Shown: positions 1-8,905, numbered from the stretch's first letter. The stretch is DNA of 64,000 nucleotides from Acinetobacter populi (GCF_002174125.1 NZ_NEXX01000006.1:186001-250000), one strand, 5' to 3'. Notes: generated from the letters alone by a model not told the origin. A program made the numbers and translations.

Positions 1-57
1 CGTCATAAGAGCCGCTTAAATGCACAAATTAAAGCGCTGGCAACTGCTGCAAACTAA
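1..57 (+). CDS. rpsT: 30S ribosomal protein S20, C-terminal end (partial)
   Basis: Only the last 18 codons and the TAA stop are in the window. They read RHKSRLNAQIKALATAAN, a lysine/arginine- and alanine-rich tail typical of the C-terminal helix of ribosomal protein S20, which binds 16S rRNA in the small subunit. A Rho-independent terminator follows 14 bases after the stop, which agrees with a monocistronic rpsT. The call rests on a short tail, so it is good but not certain. Confidence 0.8.
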   Translation, partial: RHKSRLNAQIKALATAAN

Positions 58-70
58 TTTGTTGTATATA

Positions 71-97
71 AAAAAAGCCCGTTAAGGGCTTTTTTTA
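71..97 (+). terminator. Rho-independent terminator of rpsT
   Basis: An AGCCC / GGGCT stem with a short GTTAA loop is followed by seven T and preceded by an A-run. It lies just after the rpsT stop and before the converging phosphatase gene. The A-run means it may work in both directions. Confidence 0.85.
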
Positions 98-120
98 TGT
101 CTTGCATTTCAATGAAATGT

Positions 121-879
121 TTAGATCATATTTCCAACTAACTGCTGAATATCCAGTTGTTGATGCTGCCCTCTCCAAACCCAATGTACACGACTCTGTT
201 TAAATTCTTCTGCCTCATCAAACCAGACAAATAAACCTTCCATCATTTCCGGCCAATCCTTTTTTTCTACCTGAAAATGACCCGAAATTACCGCAACAAA
301 TGCCGCCAAGATGGTATCGTGACTCACTGCCAGACTTAATTGTGCATTGGATTGTCGTTGATGATTCTGATGCAAATGTGAGTGGTACAACAATTCCAGT
401 ACATCGAGCACACCATTAATCGGATGTTTCATCCCAGGCAAGGCATTTTGTACAAAACTATTGATAAACCCGACTGCACCCTGCTCACGAAAATGTGGCG
501 CAGCCTGTTTAATATCCACCACAAAACTGCCCGGTTCCACCAATAGTTTCTGTTCGAGAATATCGATTTTGTGGGTATTTTCAACATGCACCTGATCTGC
601 ACCAGCAATCATCAACTCTGCGGTTTCGATACAACGCTGGATCGGACTACTGATACAATTGACAATATGGCGATCTGAATTGTGGGTTAAATATTCCCCC
701 CAAGCGAAAGCCAACTCACGTCCTTCATCAGTCAATTGCAGGTCATAACCTGCCAGACCAATGCCACGCACCACTTCCCGGAGCGAATGTCGGGTAAATA
801 AAATCACGGAGGTATTTGTTTCTGGCAATAAATCGACTGCCTGCAACATACTTTGCGGTAAAAGTTTTAATGCGCTCAC
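121..879 (-). CDS. Histidine phosphatase family protein
   Basis: This 252-aa cytoplasmic protein carries the RH signature of the phosphoglycerate mutase/histidine phosphatase superfamily near residue 30 (FTRHSLRE), where the histidine would be phosphorylated. It is followed by LTDEGRELA and by SSPIQRCIETAE, the usual SSPxxRxxxTA helix. A second catalytic histidine is plausible in AVSHDTILAAF near residue 190. The RHG motif reads RHS here, a common variant. The substrate cannot be told from the sequence. The gene stands alone between rpsT (converging) and cysQ (same strand, 60 bases upstream). Confidence 0.75.
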   Translation of the reverse strand: MSALKLLPQSMLQAVDLLPETNTSVILFTRHSLREVVRGIGLAGYDLQLTDEGRELAFAWGEYLTHNSDRHIVNCISSPIQRCIETAELMIAGADQVHVENTHKIDILEQKLLVEPGSFVVDIKQAAPHFREQGAVGFINSFVQNALPGMKHPINGVLDVLELLYHSHLHQNHQRQSNAQLSLAVSHDTILAAFVAVISGHFQVEKKDWPEMMEGLFVWFDEAEEFKQSRVHWVWRGQHQQLDIQQLVGNMI

Positions 880-939
880 GATAATGATGACATGAAGTTT
901 TGATAACGAAACTCAACTATACCATGTTCATGTGATTAC

Positions 940-1815
940 TCAATCTACGAACGCTCTTCCTCGTAAAAAGTCTGCCAATATCGACCAATCCTGTTTCTGA
1001 CGCAGTGCGATAAAATTGCCATTGAGCAGACTTGTCCTTTGATTATATCGAAAAGGTTGATGATTCAGATCAAACACATCACCACCAATACTTTGTAACA
1101 AGCCCTGTCCTGCCGAGGTATCCCATTCGCTGGTTGGATGAAAGCGTGGATAGACATCAATTTGCTCTTCTAGCATCATGCAAAATTTATAAGCACTGCC
1201 GGCGGCGACTTTTTCATATTCGATCTGATGTTGTTGCAAATATTGTAAAAATTCGGTGTACAAAGCACTTCGTTCAGGTCGTCGGCTCATGGCAATACGC
1301 AATACTTTCCTGTCCTGTAGCGAAACGGATGGTTCAAATTTCATCAAATGAATTTGTTGCTGTTGCCATTGCCACTTAAAAGGTAAATCACCCTGTTCAC
1401 CAATATAGATCGTTTGCTGCAAAGGTACCGCAATCGCCGAAATCACCGATTCACCAGCATTGATCAAACTTAAGTTAATGGTAAATTCGCCAGTTTGATG
1501 AATAAATTCCTTAGTACCATCTAGCGGATCGAGTAACCAGAATTTTTGCCAATTCTGCCGTCCTTGATGCTGCCCTTCTTCTGATAAAATCGGCAGATCC
1601 GGAAAATTTTGTCGTAATTGTGCAGTAATATAATCATTGGCTTTTAAATCGGCCTGTGTCACTGGAGAGTGATCTTTTTTCTCTTCAATATTAAACTGTT
1701 GACCGTCTATGAATGCCTGATATTCCCGACACAGGATTTGACTTGCCTGCCGTAAAATTTCGCATAGGTGTTGCAATTTCTGTGGCATTTGTTGTAATGC
1801 AACATCTTTAAACAT
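940..1815 (-). CDS. cysQ: 3'(2'),5'-bisphosphate nucleotidase CysQ
   Basis: The product is a magnesium-dependent phosphatase of the inositol monophosphatase superfamily. It removes the 3' phosphate from PAP, the by-product of PAPS reduction in sulfate assimilation. The 291-aa protein has the family's metal-binding motifs: SEEGQ for the first acidic ligand, then WLLDPLDGTKEF, and WDTSAGQGLL near the C-terminus. I chose the ATG at 1815 because AGAGGAG lies 8 bases upstream; a longer in-frame reading to 1893 would overlap the divergent gene and lacks such a site. A cysH gene of the PAPS-reducing type lies about 59 kb away in this window, which supports the role. Confidence 0.9.
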   Translation of the reverse strand: MFKDVALQQMPQKLQHLCEILRQASQILCREYQAFIDGQQFNIEEKKDHSPVTQADLKANDYITAQLRQNFPDLPILSEEGQHQGRQNWQKFWLLDPLDGTKEFIHQTGEFTINLSLINAGESVISAIAVPLQQTIYIGEQGDLPFKWQWQQQQIHLMKFEPSVSLQDRKVLRIAMSRRPERSALYTEFLQYLQQHQIEYEKVAAGSAYKFCMMLEEQIDVYPRFHPTSEWDTSAGQGLLQSIGGDVFDLNHQPFRYNQRTSLLNGNFIALRQKQDWSILADFLRGRAFVD

Positions 1816-1834
1816 GCTGGTCGCTCCTCTATCT

Positions 1835-2542
1835 ATGTCTAATGTAGCAAATTTTATCCATGACACAACGCCACAATGTGTACTATTTGACATGGATGGT
1901 ACATTACTTGATCTGGCCTTTGATAATTATATCTGGATGCAACTGGTCCCAAAATTGTGGGCTGAACAAAACCAATGCGATATCGCAACGGCAAAACAGC
2001 GGCTTTATCAGTTTTATCTCGACAACCAAGGCCATTTACATTGGTATTCAAGTCAATTCTGGCAACAGCAACTTGGCATCGATGTTCTGGCCTTGCAATA
2101 TGCACATCGGCATCTTATCCGAGCTAGACCGTATTGTTTTGAGTTACTCGAACAATTAAAGCAACGCCACATTGAATGTTGGCTAGTTACCAATGCTGAT
2201 CAGGCAACTTTGGCGCTTAAACTTGAAACTGTGCCTTTGCACCCTTATTTTAAACATATTGTCAGTAGTGAAAGTCTGGGGGCTGCAAAGGAACAACAGC
2301 AATTTTGGCATAGTTTAAAGCAACGCCACGATTTTGATCCTCGGCACAGTGTTTTTATTGATGATAATTATCAAGTGCTGGCAAGTGCCAAACAGTTTGG
2401 TATCGGTCAACTCATCAGTATTGCACAGCCCGATTCTTCCGAGCCTCACGCTGTAACACAACGCTTGGCGCAGAATGAATTTATCCATCTACATCAATTA
2501 ACAGATTTACTCGACTTGATCCATCTCAATTCAATATTTTAG
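1835..2542 (+). CDS. yrfG: HAD-family GMP/IMP nucleotidase (YrfG-like)
   Basis: The 235-aa protein starts with the haloacid dehalogenase motif I FDMDGTLLDLAFDN, identical in layout to E. coli YrfG, followed by a YrfG-like WxxLVPKLWA helix. Motif II (WLVTNAD) and the acidic motif (FIDDNYQVL) are present, so the catalytic aspartates are intact. YrfG dephosphorylates purine monophosphates. It is divergent from cysQ with only about 20 bases between the starts. An in-frame ATG at 1814 is possible, but no clear ribosome binding site decides between the two; I chose 1835 because homologues begin close to the DxD motif. It probably shares a transcript with hslR, 14 bases downstream. Confidence 0.82.
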   Translation: MSNVANFIHDTTPQCVLFDMDGTLLDLAFDNYIWMQLVPKLWAEQNQCDIATAKQRLYQFYLDNQGHLHWYSSQFWQQQLGIDVLALQYAHRHLIRARPYCFELLEQLKQRHIECWLVTNADQATLALKLETVPLHPYFKHIVSSESLGAAKEQQQFWHSLKQRHDFDPRHSVFIDDNYQVLASAKQFGIGQLISIAQPDSSEPHAVTQRLAQNEFIHLHQLTDLLDLIHLNSIF

Positions 2543-2556
2543 GATATGCACTGTCT

Positions 2557-3009
2557 ATGAAAAAACAAACGCATCCATCATCGGAGAAACCATCTCTTGA
2601 AACTATGCGTATTGATAAATGGCTTTGGGCAGCACGTTTTTTCAAGACCCGATCAATTGCCAAAGCAGCAATTGAAGGCGGCAAGGTTCACCATCAAGGT
2701 GATCGCGTCAAAGTCTCCAGAGATGTGCGCGTCGGAATGGAGTTGACCATTCAACAAGGTTTTGATAAAAAAACTGTTGTGGTAAAAGCACTCTCGGAAA
2801 TTCGAGGCGGCGCACCACAGGCACAATTACTCTATGATGAAACCGAAGTCAGCGTCGCCCGACGTGAACTCATTTCTGCCCAACGGAAACTCAATAATAT
2901 GGCACGACCAGAACATAAACCAAATAAAAGAGATCGACGACAAATTCATAGATTTCAACAAGAAAATAGCCTAGCTCATGATGATGCATGGTTTGATGAT
3001 CAGGTTTAA
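2557..3009 (+). CDS. hslR: Ribosome-associated heat shock protein Hsp15
   Basis: This basic 150-aa protein has an N-terminal S4 RNA-binding domain (residues about 17-80, beginning MRIDKWLWAARFFKTRS and containing IEGGKVHHQGDRVK). Its C-terminal tail is rich in lysine, arginine and glutamine. Hsp15 binds 50S subunits that carry a stalled nascent chain and helps recycle them. Its length is close to that of E. coli Hsp15 (133 aa). It follows the yrfG-like gene by 14 bases and is probably co-transcribed with it. An AGGA lies about 12 bases before the ATG, rather far away. Confidence 0.9.
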   Translation: MKKQTHPSSEKPSLETMRIDKWLWAARFFKTRSIAKAAIEGGKVHHQGDRVKVSRDVRVGMELTIQQGFDKKTVVVKALSEIRGGAPQAQLLYDETEVSVARRELISAQRKLNNMARPEHKPNKRDRRQIHRFQQENSLAHDDAWFDDQV

Positions 3010-3013
3010 TTTT

Positions 3014-3034
3014 GTGCGACATGTTTTGTCGCAT
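3014..3034. terminator. Small hairpin after hslR
   Basis: A perfect 7-bp inverted repeat, TGCGACA / TGTCGCA with a 5-base loop, starts a few bases after the hslR stop. No T-run follows, so it may stabilise the transcript end rather than terminate on its own. Confidence 0.4.
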
Positions 3035-3216
3035 GAACAATATCAACACTCGCATTCTTGTACAAATTCTGCCATGATTACGACTACAAAGATCTGCCGA
3101 TCCTAAAGTAAACAAGGCATCCACTTTGGTCAAAAAAGGGAGATTTAACAATTTATCAGTCATATATTGATATGCTGTTAAACACCCGAAACATTTCACA
3201 GTATTGAGGTTTTGAG

Positions 3217-4272
3217 ATGGATGATAACAAAACAAAGGCACTAAGTGCTGCACTAAGCCAGATTGAAAAACAATTTGGTAAAAACACCGTGATGCGTCTA
3301 GGCGACAACACGGTACAAGCGGTAGAAGCAGTTTCAACAGGTTCCCTAACCTTGGATATTGCTCTAGGTATTGGCGGTCTACCAAAAGGTCGTATTGTTG
3401 AGATTTATGGCCCAGAATCTTCTGGTAAAACCACCATGACATTACAGGCGATTGCCCAGTGTCAAAAAAATGGTGGAACATGTGCATTCATCGATGCAGA
3501 ACATGCGCTTGATCCGGAATATGCCAAAAAACTTGGTGTAGATATCGATAACTTGCTGGTATCTCAACCGGATAATGGTGAACAAGCCCTTGAAATTGCC
3601 GACATGCTAGTGCGTTCGGGTGCAATTGATTTGATCGTCATTGACTCCGTTGCCGCATTAACACCAAAAGCAGAAATTGAAGGTGAAATGGGCGATTCGC
3701 ATATGGGTCTACAAGCCCGTTTGATGAGCCAAGCATTACGTAAAATTACTGGTAATGCCAAACGTTCCAACTGTATGGTGATCTTCATCAACCAGATTCG
3801 TATGAAAATTGGTGTGATGTTTGGTAGTCCGGAAACCACAACAGGTGGTAATGCTTTAAAATTCTATGCTTCTGTGCGTCTGGATATTCGTCGTATTGGC
3901 GCAGTCAAAGAAGGCGATGAGATTATTGGTAACGAAACCAAAGTGAAAGTGGTGAAAAACAAAATGGCGCCGCCATTTAAAGAAGCACTGTTCCAGATTC
4001 TATATGGCCAAGGTACCAATATTCTCGGTGAAGTCATTGATTTGGCTGTGGCACAGGATATCGTACAAAAGGCAGGTGCTTGGTATTCTTATCAAGGCGA
4101 TAAAATCGGTCAAGGTAAAAACAATACCATTCGTTATCTTGAAGAAAACCCTCAAATTGCCGAACAAATCGAATCAACTATCCGTGAACGTATGTTGGTC
4201 AAAACTGTTGCACCTGAACAGGAAGAAACCGCACCAGAACTTGATGAACTGTCACTTGGTTTACAAAACTAA
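3217..4272 (+). CDS. recA: Recombinase RecA
   Basis: RecA forms ATP-dependent filaments on single-stranded DNA and drives homologous recombination and DNA repair. The 351-aa protein has the Walker A motif GPESSGKTT at residues 65-73, the [11 protein letters not shown]alker B strand, the loop L1 region [21 protein letters not shown] and the L2 region [21 protein letters not shown]. The acidic tail is short. The ATG at 3217 has GAGGT about 7 bases upstream. The upstream 200 bases hold no CTGT-N8-ACAG LexA-type box, as expected for Acinetobacter, which lacks a classical LexA. recX follows after a strong hairpin. Confidence 0.98.
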   Translation: MDDNKTKALSAALSQIEKQFGKNTVMRLGDNTVQAVEAVSTGSLTLDIALGIGGLPKGRIVEIYGPESSGKTTMTLQAIAQCQKNGGTCAFIDAEHALDPEYAKKLGVDIDNLLVSQPDNGEQALEIADMLVRSGAIDLIVIDSVAALTPKAEIEGEMGDSHMGLQARLMSQALRKITGNAKRSNCMVIFINQIRMKIGVMFGSPETTTGGNALKFYASVRLDIRRIGAVKEGDEIIGNETKVKVVKNKMAPPFKEALFQILYGQGTNILGEVIDLAVAQDIVQKAGAWYSYQGDKIGQGKNNTIRYLEENPQIAEQIESTIRERMLVKTVAPEQEETAPELDELSLGLQN

Positions 4273-4287
4273 GCGGTTTAGAATGAA

Positions 4288-4319
4288 TGCAATACTCTCT
4301 CAATTCGAGAGAGTTTGCA
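4288..4319 (+). terminator. Hairpin between recA and recX (likely attenuator)
   Basis: The arms TGCAA-t-ACTCTCTC and GAGAGAGT-TTGCA pair over 13 bp with one bulged T and an AATTC loop. No long T-run follows, so partial read-through into recX is likely. In E. coli, recX is likewise expressed by read-through of a recA terminator, giving much less RecX than RecA. Confidence 0.7.
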
Positions 4320-4339
4320 GTACTTATTAAATCCATGAT

Positions 4340-4825
4340 ATGAACGATTACCCTTCCCCACCCAAAAAAATTCCGACTGGTAATACACTACGTGCGCTCG
4401 GTTTTGCTTTATTGGCAAAAAAAGAATATTCCAAAACTGATCTCAAACAAAAACTTCTGGCCTATGGTGCAGCGTTTGATGAAGTGGAAACTTTGGTAGA
4501 AGAATTGGCACAACAAAATTATCAAAGTGATGAACGTATGGCTGGCATGTTATTACGTAGCCAGATTCGTCAGGGACGTGGCCCGGCCCGCATTAAACAG
4601 GCACTCAAAAAACATGACATTGATCTGGATCTCGCCCAACAGGAATACGATGAAGTGGACTGGTTTGAGCAAGCTTTAAACTTAAAAATTAAAAAATTTG
4701 GTGCAGAAGTAATAACAGATCCAAAACAAAAAGCCAAACAAATACGGTTTTTACAATATCGCGGTTTTTCAATGGATATTATTATGAAAGTGGTGAACTA
4801 TAAAGGAGAAGAAGATTTTTATTAG
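4340..4825 (+). CDS. recX: Regulatory protein RecX
   Basis: RecX binds RecA filaments and inhibits their growth and activity. The 161-aa protein has the family's repeated three-helix layout: LRALGFALLAKKEYSKTDLKQKLL, then YQSDERMAGMLLRSQIRQGRGPARIKQALKKHDI, and a C-terminal KQKAKQIRFLQYRGFSMDIIMKVV repeat. It lies 67 bases after recA behind a hairpin and has no strong ribosome binding site, which fits low expression. Its stop sits next to the 3' end of the convergent ffs gene. Confidence 0.9.
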   Translation: MNDYPSPPKKIPTGNTLRALGFALLAKKEYSKTDLKQKLLAYGAAFDEVETLVEELAQQNYQSDERMAGMLLRSQIRQGRGPARIKQALKKHDIDLDLAQQEYDEVDWFEQALNLKIKKFGAEVITDPKQKAKQIRFLQYRGFSMDIIMKVVNYKGEEDFY

Positions 4826-4827
4826 AT

Positions 4828-4946
<119 letters not shown>

Positions 4947-4952
4947 TCGCAA

Positions 4953-4980
4953 AGTATAAAGATTTTTTATTTTCTTGCAA
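4953..4980 (-). promoter_or_regulatory. Sigma-70 promoter of ffs
   Basis: On the minus strand TTGCAA (4975-4980) and TATACT (4953-4958) are separated by 16 bases. Both are close to consensus. Transcription would start near 4945-4946, matching the predicted 5' end of the SRP RNA. Confidence 0.7.
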
Positions 4981-5151
4981 GTAAAAAAGCCCCTGCTCAA
5001 GATACATTGTATAATTTCTCCACAATAATTGATTAATTTACATAAAACTGATAAACAATCACTATTTACATCATCGTTAAACGATACATTCAACGTTATA
5101 CTAGAATTATCTTTAACCAACTATTTTCTGATGCGCAACCACGAGCTAACT

Positions 5152-5946
5152 ATGAAAAAGATTGTTTTGCTAACGAGTATCCTATGTGTATCCACTTCTC
5201 TTTTTGCAATTCAGATTGAGCAAAGAGATTTGTCAGGCAATAATAGTGCAGTCGGCAATGTACCTGCCGCCCAGCAAAGCACACAGTTTTGGGAACTTCA
5301 TCAGCAAATTCAACAACTACAAACCCAAATTCGACAATTGCGTGGTCAGATTGAAGAACAGGACAATCAAATTGATCAACTCAATAACGATCTAAAAAAT
5401 CGTTATACCGATCTGGATCAACGACTGGAAATCCTTAATCAAAAAATCGATCCTGACGCAGACATTGAAACTACAGAAGACAGTCAGACAAACTCCGCTT
5501 CAGATGGTACTGTACAACCTCAAAGCACTGCACAAAATGCATCAGCTTCTACTACAGCACAAAGTGCCCAACTGGATGAAGCTGCCTATAACATGGCATA
5601 TGAAGCGTATAAACAAGGCGGTGCAGCCAAAGCCATTGCACCGATGGAAAATTTTATTAAAAACCATCCCAACAGCCCCTACGTGAGCCATGCCTATTAT
5701 TGGCTGGGAGAGTTTAATTTATCGCTTACTCCTCCCAACTATAACCAGGCCAAAGAAAATTTCGCTATTGTGGCAGGCAATTATCCGCAGTCTAATAAAG
5801 CCCCCTCAGCCTTATATCGGCTAAGTGAAATTGCTAAAAATATTGATCAAGATATCCCTAAAGCTCGGGAATATTATTTAAGACTGATTCAAAAATATCC
5901 AGATTCAAACGATGCCAAGACTGCAAGAACCTCGATAAATCTTTAA
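5152..5946 (+). CDS. cpoB: Cell division coordinator CpoB (YbgF family)
   Basis: CpoB is a periplasmic protein that links peptidoglycan synthesis to Tol-Pal driven outer-membrane constriction. The 264-aa protein has a signal peptide (MKKIVLLTSILCVSTSLFA), a coiled coil rich in Q, L and N at about residues 45-95 that would trimerise, a low-complexity serine/threonine/glutamine linker, and C-terminal TPR repeats (YNMAYEAYKQGGAAKAIAPM, SHAYYWLGEF, ALYRLSEIAKN). I chose the ATG at 5152 because the signal peptide begins there; 41 in-frame codons upstream are not signal-like. tol-pal genes do not lie next to it in this window. Confidence 0.85.
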   Translation: MKKIVLLTSILCVSTSLFAIQIEQRDLSGNNSAVGNVPAAQQSTQFWELHQQIQQLQTQIRQLRGQIEEQDNQIDQLNNDLKNRYTDLDQRLEILNQKIDPDADIETTEDSQTNSASDGTVQPQSTAQNASASTTAQSAQLDEAAYNMAYEAYKQGGAAKAIAPMENFIKNHPNSPYVSHAYYWLGEFNLSLTPPNYNQAKENFAIVAGNYPQSNKAPSALYRLSEIAKNIDQDIPKAREYYLRLIQKYPDSNDAKTARTSINL

Positions 5947-5947
5947 T

Positions 5948-5982
5948 AAAAAAAGCCTTTTCATAATAGAAAAGGCTTTTTT
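5948..5982. terminator. Bidirectional terminator between cpoB and lpxA
   Basis: GCCTTTTC (5955-5962) and GAAAAGGC (5969-5976) flank an ATAATA loop, with seven A before and six T after. It can end both cpoB (plus) and the long lpx operon (minus), which converge here. Confidence 0.9.
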
Positions 5983-6001
5983 ATCGTAACGCAGTATCCG
6001 A

Positions 6002-6793
6002 TTAACGCACAATACCACGTGTAGAATGATTAAGTGAATCAAGTAATAATTGAACTTCTGGTACAGTCGGTAAAATTTCTGTAGAAATCTGAACAATTGC
6101 TTCTTGCGTCGTAAGATTCGAACGATAGAGAATTTTAAAGGCCTGCTTCAAACCATCAATGGTCGTTTTAGACCAGCCTTTGCGACGCATACCCTCGAAA
6201 TTCATGCCATGTGCATGTGCCGGATTACCCGAAGCCATTACAAAAGCAGGAACATCCTTAACAATTAATGATGCGCCACCGACCATGCTATAAGAATCAA
6301 TCCGACAAAATTGGTGAATGCCCGAATTGCCCCCTAAAATAACATAATCACCAATATGTACATGACCTGCAATGCCGACATTGTTTGCAATGATATTATG
6401 ATCACCAATTCGGCAATCATGTGCAACATGGGTATTGACCATCAATAAATTATGACTACCCACTTTAGTCAGGCTTTGATCCTGTGCAGTACCACGATGT
6501 AAAGTACAATGCTCACGAATGGTATTATGATCACCAATCTCAAGCCAGGTTTCTTCACCTTGATACTTTAAATCCTGACACCGCTCCCCAATACTTGAGA
6601 ACTGAAAAATCTGGTTATGTTGACCAATCCGTGTATTCTCTGTAATCACGACATGAGCATGTATTTTTGTACCACTCGCAATAGTAACATTAGGCCCAAT
6701 AATCGAATATGGGCCAACACTGACATCCGAAGCGAGCTCCGCACTTGGATGAATGATTGCGGTTGAATGAATTAACTGTGCATTCGTCATCAT
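6002..6793 (-). CDS. lpxA: UDP-N-acetylglucosamine acyltransferase LpxA
   Basis: LpxA catalyses the first step of lipid A synthesis, transfer of an R-3-hydroxyacyl chain from acyl carrier protein to UDP-GlcNAc in the cytoplasm. The 263-aa protein consists of left-handed beta-helix hexapeptide repeats for its first two thirds. The catalytic histidine is H125 in VAHDC, and the helical C-terminal domain is present. It is the last gene of the long minus-strand operon. Its start overlaps the fabZ stop (ATGA); two adjacent ATG codons (6793 and 6790) are equally possible. Confidence 0.97.
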   Translation of the reverse strand: MMTNAQLIHSTAIIHPSAELASDVSVGPYSIIGPNVTIASGTKIHAHVVITENTRIGQHNQIFQFSSIGERCQDLKYQGEETWLEIGDHNTIREHCTLHRGTAQDQSLTKVGSHNLLMVNTHVAHDCRIGDHNIIANNVGIAGHVHIGDYVILGGNSGIHQFCRIDSYSMVGGASLIVKDVPAFVMASGNPAHAHGMNFEGMRRKGWSKTTIDGLKQAFKILYRSNLTTQEAIVQISTEILPTVPEVQLLLDSLNHSTRGIVR

Positions 6794-7284
6794 GAAGGTA
6801 ATGTTTGTCTAGAAAGTATAATTTCAGCTTGAGCGACAATCTTATCATCGACACAGGCTGTTGCGTGAAATTTAAAGACTCCACGCCGATTTAATATCAA
6901 CTCAGAATTCAAAATAAGTTGATCCCCTGGTACAACTTGTTTTTTGAAACGTACATGTTCCATGCCTGCAAACAGAAATGTATCACCATCTTCCGGTTTT
7001 TGCTGCAAGATAATCATACCCAAAATACCAGAAAGCTGTGCCAATGCTTCCATGATTAATACACCCGGCATAATCGGATAATGTGGGAAATGCCCCTGGA
7101 AAAACTCTTCATTCATGGTCAGGTTTTTATAACCCTGAATTTTAGTCATATTTTCAATTGAAGTCACACGATCAACAAGTAAAAATGGGTATTGGTGTGG
7201 AAGATATTCACGAATTGTCTGGATCTGCATGGGTAGTTCAGGCAGTTTCAAAGCATCTAAATTAGGTTGTTCACTATTCATCAT
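6790..7284 (-). CDS. fabZ: 3-hydroxyacyl-[acyl-carrier-protein] dehydratase FabZ
   Basis: FabZ dehydrates 3-hydroxyacyl-ACP in fatty acid elongation and competes with LpxA and LpxD for the same substrate pool. The 164-aa hot-dog-fold protein shows LPHQYPFLLVDRV, the catalytic histidine H65 in GHFPHYPIMPG and the catalytic glutamate E79 in MEALAQLSG. Its start overlaps the end of lpxD by about 11 bases and its stop overlaps the lpxA start, so translation is probably coupled. The N-terminus is about 10-15 residues longer than that of E. coli FabZ; the second ATG (7281) is equally likely. Confidence 0.96.
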   Translation of the reverse strand: MMNSEQPNLDALKLPELPMQIQTIREYLPHQYPFLLVDRVTSIENMTKIQGYKNLTMNEEFFQGHFPHYPIMPGVLIMEALAQLSGILGMIILQQKPEDGDTFLFAGMEHVRFKKQVVPGDQLILNSELILNRRGVFKFHATACVDDKIVAQAEIILSRQTLPS

Positions 7285-8350
7285 TTGACGGTTTTACAAA
7301 AGGTTTTGATAATTCAAGCTGTTCAATACGACTATGTAAATTGTTAAGTTGCTTTACAATTTTACTGACAGGTGTTTCAGAAAGTTGTCTAAGCCCAATC
7401 ACTGCTCTCTTCCAAGCACTATTTTCCAGCAAACCTGTGCCAGATGAATAGGTACCCGATTGACTTACCGATTTTGTCACCATCGACATACCTGTGAACT
7501 GCACATGGTCTGCAATCGTCAAATGTCCCGCCACGGCACAACAACCACCCAGAATACAGTGCTGTCCAATAATCGTACTACCCGCAATTGCAGTATTTGC
7601 AGCAATCGCAGTATGCTTACCAATTTGCACGTTATGTGCAATTTGTACTAGATTATCAATAATTACACCATCGTCAATGACCGTATCATCCAAAGCCCCA
7701 CGGTCAACACTACAATTAGAACCGATACGGACATTGTTCCCAATACGAACACGACCTATTTGTGCAATACGATGCCAACGCCCCTGATACGGTGCAAAAC
7801 CGAATCCTTCACTTCCTATACTGGTATTGGCGTGAATACGAACATGATCCCCTACATGTGTTTCAGCAAATATCGTGACATGCGATTCGATATAAGCAAA
7901 TTGACCAATTGTGACATTACTGTCAATATGTACATGTGGAAATATAATGCTATTGTCACCAATCTCCACATGTTCGCCAATCACTGCATAATCACCAATG
8001 CGAACATTCTCACCAATCTTTGCTGTTTCATGAATTTTTGCTGTTTCGGCAATACCGCTAATAGAGACAGGCGAGGCAAATAGATGTGTGAGTTGGGCAA
8101 AAGCGAGATAAGGTGAAGCAACTTCTATCACAATATAATGCGGTATTAATTGTTCAACCAATGCTTTCGGTGCAATCAGTACGCCTGCTTTAGAAGCCAA
8201 TGCCTGAGCAAGGTATTTGTCACCATTTACAAATGAGATATCTGTTGCACCAGCATTTTCCAGACTTTTTAAATGGTCAACAATAAATTGAGAATCGCCA
8301 TGTACAATACCTTGTACATGACGACTGATTTCAGCAACACTTAGATTCAC
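7274..8350 (-). CDS. lpxD: UDP-3-O-acylglucosamine N-acyltransferase LpxD
   Basis: LpxD adds the N-linked 3-hydroxyacyl chain in the third step of lipid A synthesis. The 358-aa protein has an N-terminal uridine-binding domain (residues 1-100), a long series of hexapeptide repeats such as IGENVRIGDYAVIGEHVEIG, the catalytic-region sequence DNLVQIAHNVQIG and a C-terminal helix. The start is GTG at 8350 with AAGG about 9 bases upstream. It lies 10 bases after skp, in the usual skp-lpxD-fabZ-lpxA order. Confidence 0.97.
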   Translation of the reverse strand: MNLSVAEISRHVQGIVHGDSQFIVDHLKSLENAGATDISFVNGDKYLAQALASKAGVLIAPKALVEQLIPHYIVIEVASPYLAFAQLTHLFASPVSISGIAETAKIHETAKIGENVRIGDYAVIGEHVEIGDNSIIFPHVHIDSNVTIGQFAYIESHVTIFAETHVGDHVRIHANTSIGSEGFGFAPYQGRWHRIAQIGRVRIGNNVRIGSNCSVDRGALDDTVIDDGVIIDNLVQIAHNVQIGKHTAIAANTAIAGSTIIGQHCILGGCCAVAGHLTIADHVQFTGMSMVTKSVSQSGTYSSGTGLLENSAWKRAVIGLRQLSETPVSKIVKQLNNLHSRIEQLELSKPFVKPSNDE

Positions 8351-8360
8351 GAATCCAACC

Positions 8361-8867
8361 TTATTTCAATGATGCATTAACCTTTTGGGTAACTTGGGAA
8401 GTTAGATCAATTGAAGGGTCAAGGCTTACAACTGCACTACGATTCAAAATAGCGCTATAACCACCTGCTTTACGTAACTCTTCAGTGGCTTGCTCAATTT
8501 TTGGTGCAAGTGTTTTATTGATATTCTCCAATGTATCCTGTGCACGTTTTTGCATGCCTGCTGCATTGGAATTATATTCATTCATTTTCGATGCATAGTC
8601 TTGTTCAAGCTTTTTCAGATCAGCTTCTTTCATGACTTTGGCATCGTTTTGCGCTTTTTGTTGTAAAGCCGTAATTTCTTTGGTTAAACTCTCATGCTTC
8701 TGTTGCTGCGGTTTAAGCGCAGCTTCCAAACTGGCCATTTGAGATTTCATATAAGTGGTATCAGAAGCTGCCTTTTGAATATCCACTACAGCATATTTTT
8801 CTGCAAAAGCAGCCGCAGAGGTCATTAATCCTACAGCCAACATTGAAGAAACAAATAATTTACGCAT
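8361..8867 (-). CDS. skp: Periplasmic chaperone Skp/OmpH
   Basis: Skp is a trimeric jellyfish-shaped chaperone that holds unfolded outer-membrane proteins on their way to the BAM complex. The 168-aa protein starts with a signal peptide (MRKLFVSSMLAVGLMTSAAAFA), then YAVVDIQKAASDT, the conserved opening strand of OmpH proteins. A long charged coiled-coil region (about residues 45-125) forms the tentacles. A good AGGAG lies 6 bases before the ATG. It sits directly after bamA, its functional partner. Confidence 0.93.
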   Translation of the reverse strand: MRKLFVSSMLAVGLMTSAAAFAEKYAVVDIQKAASDTTYMKSQMASLEAALKPQQQKHESLTKEITALQQKAQNDAKVMKEADLKKLEQDYASKMNEYNSNAAGMQKRAQDTLENINKTLAPKIEQATEELRKAGGYSAILNRSAVVSLDPSIDLTSQVTQKVNASLK

Positions 8868-8905
8868 ACTTAACTCCTAATTTTTTAATTTCAATCATCT
8901 TCTGA

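Noticed and set aside
1032..1379. Open frame of 115 codons on the plus strand inside cysQ
   Set aside because: It is the antisense shadow of the well-supported cysQ frame and has no protein-like motif or ribosome binding site.
3175..3202. CTGT and ACAG upstream of recA as a LexA-type box
   Set aside because: They are 20 bases apart instead of 8, so they do not form the known operator.
2891..3487. Open frame of 198 codons on the minus strand across hslR, the intergenic space and recA
   Set aside because: It covers the ends of two clear genes and the recA promoter region, and its composition is not protein-like.
5029..5151. Upstream extension of cpoB by 41 codons
   Set aside because: The in-frame ATG at 5152 begins a perfect signal peptide; the extension would bury it.
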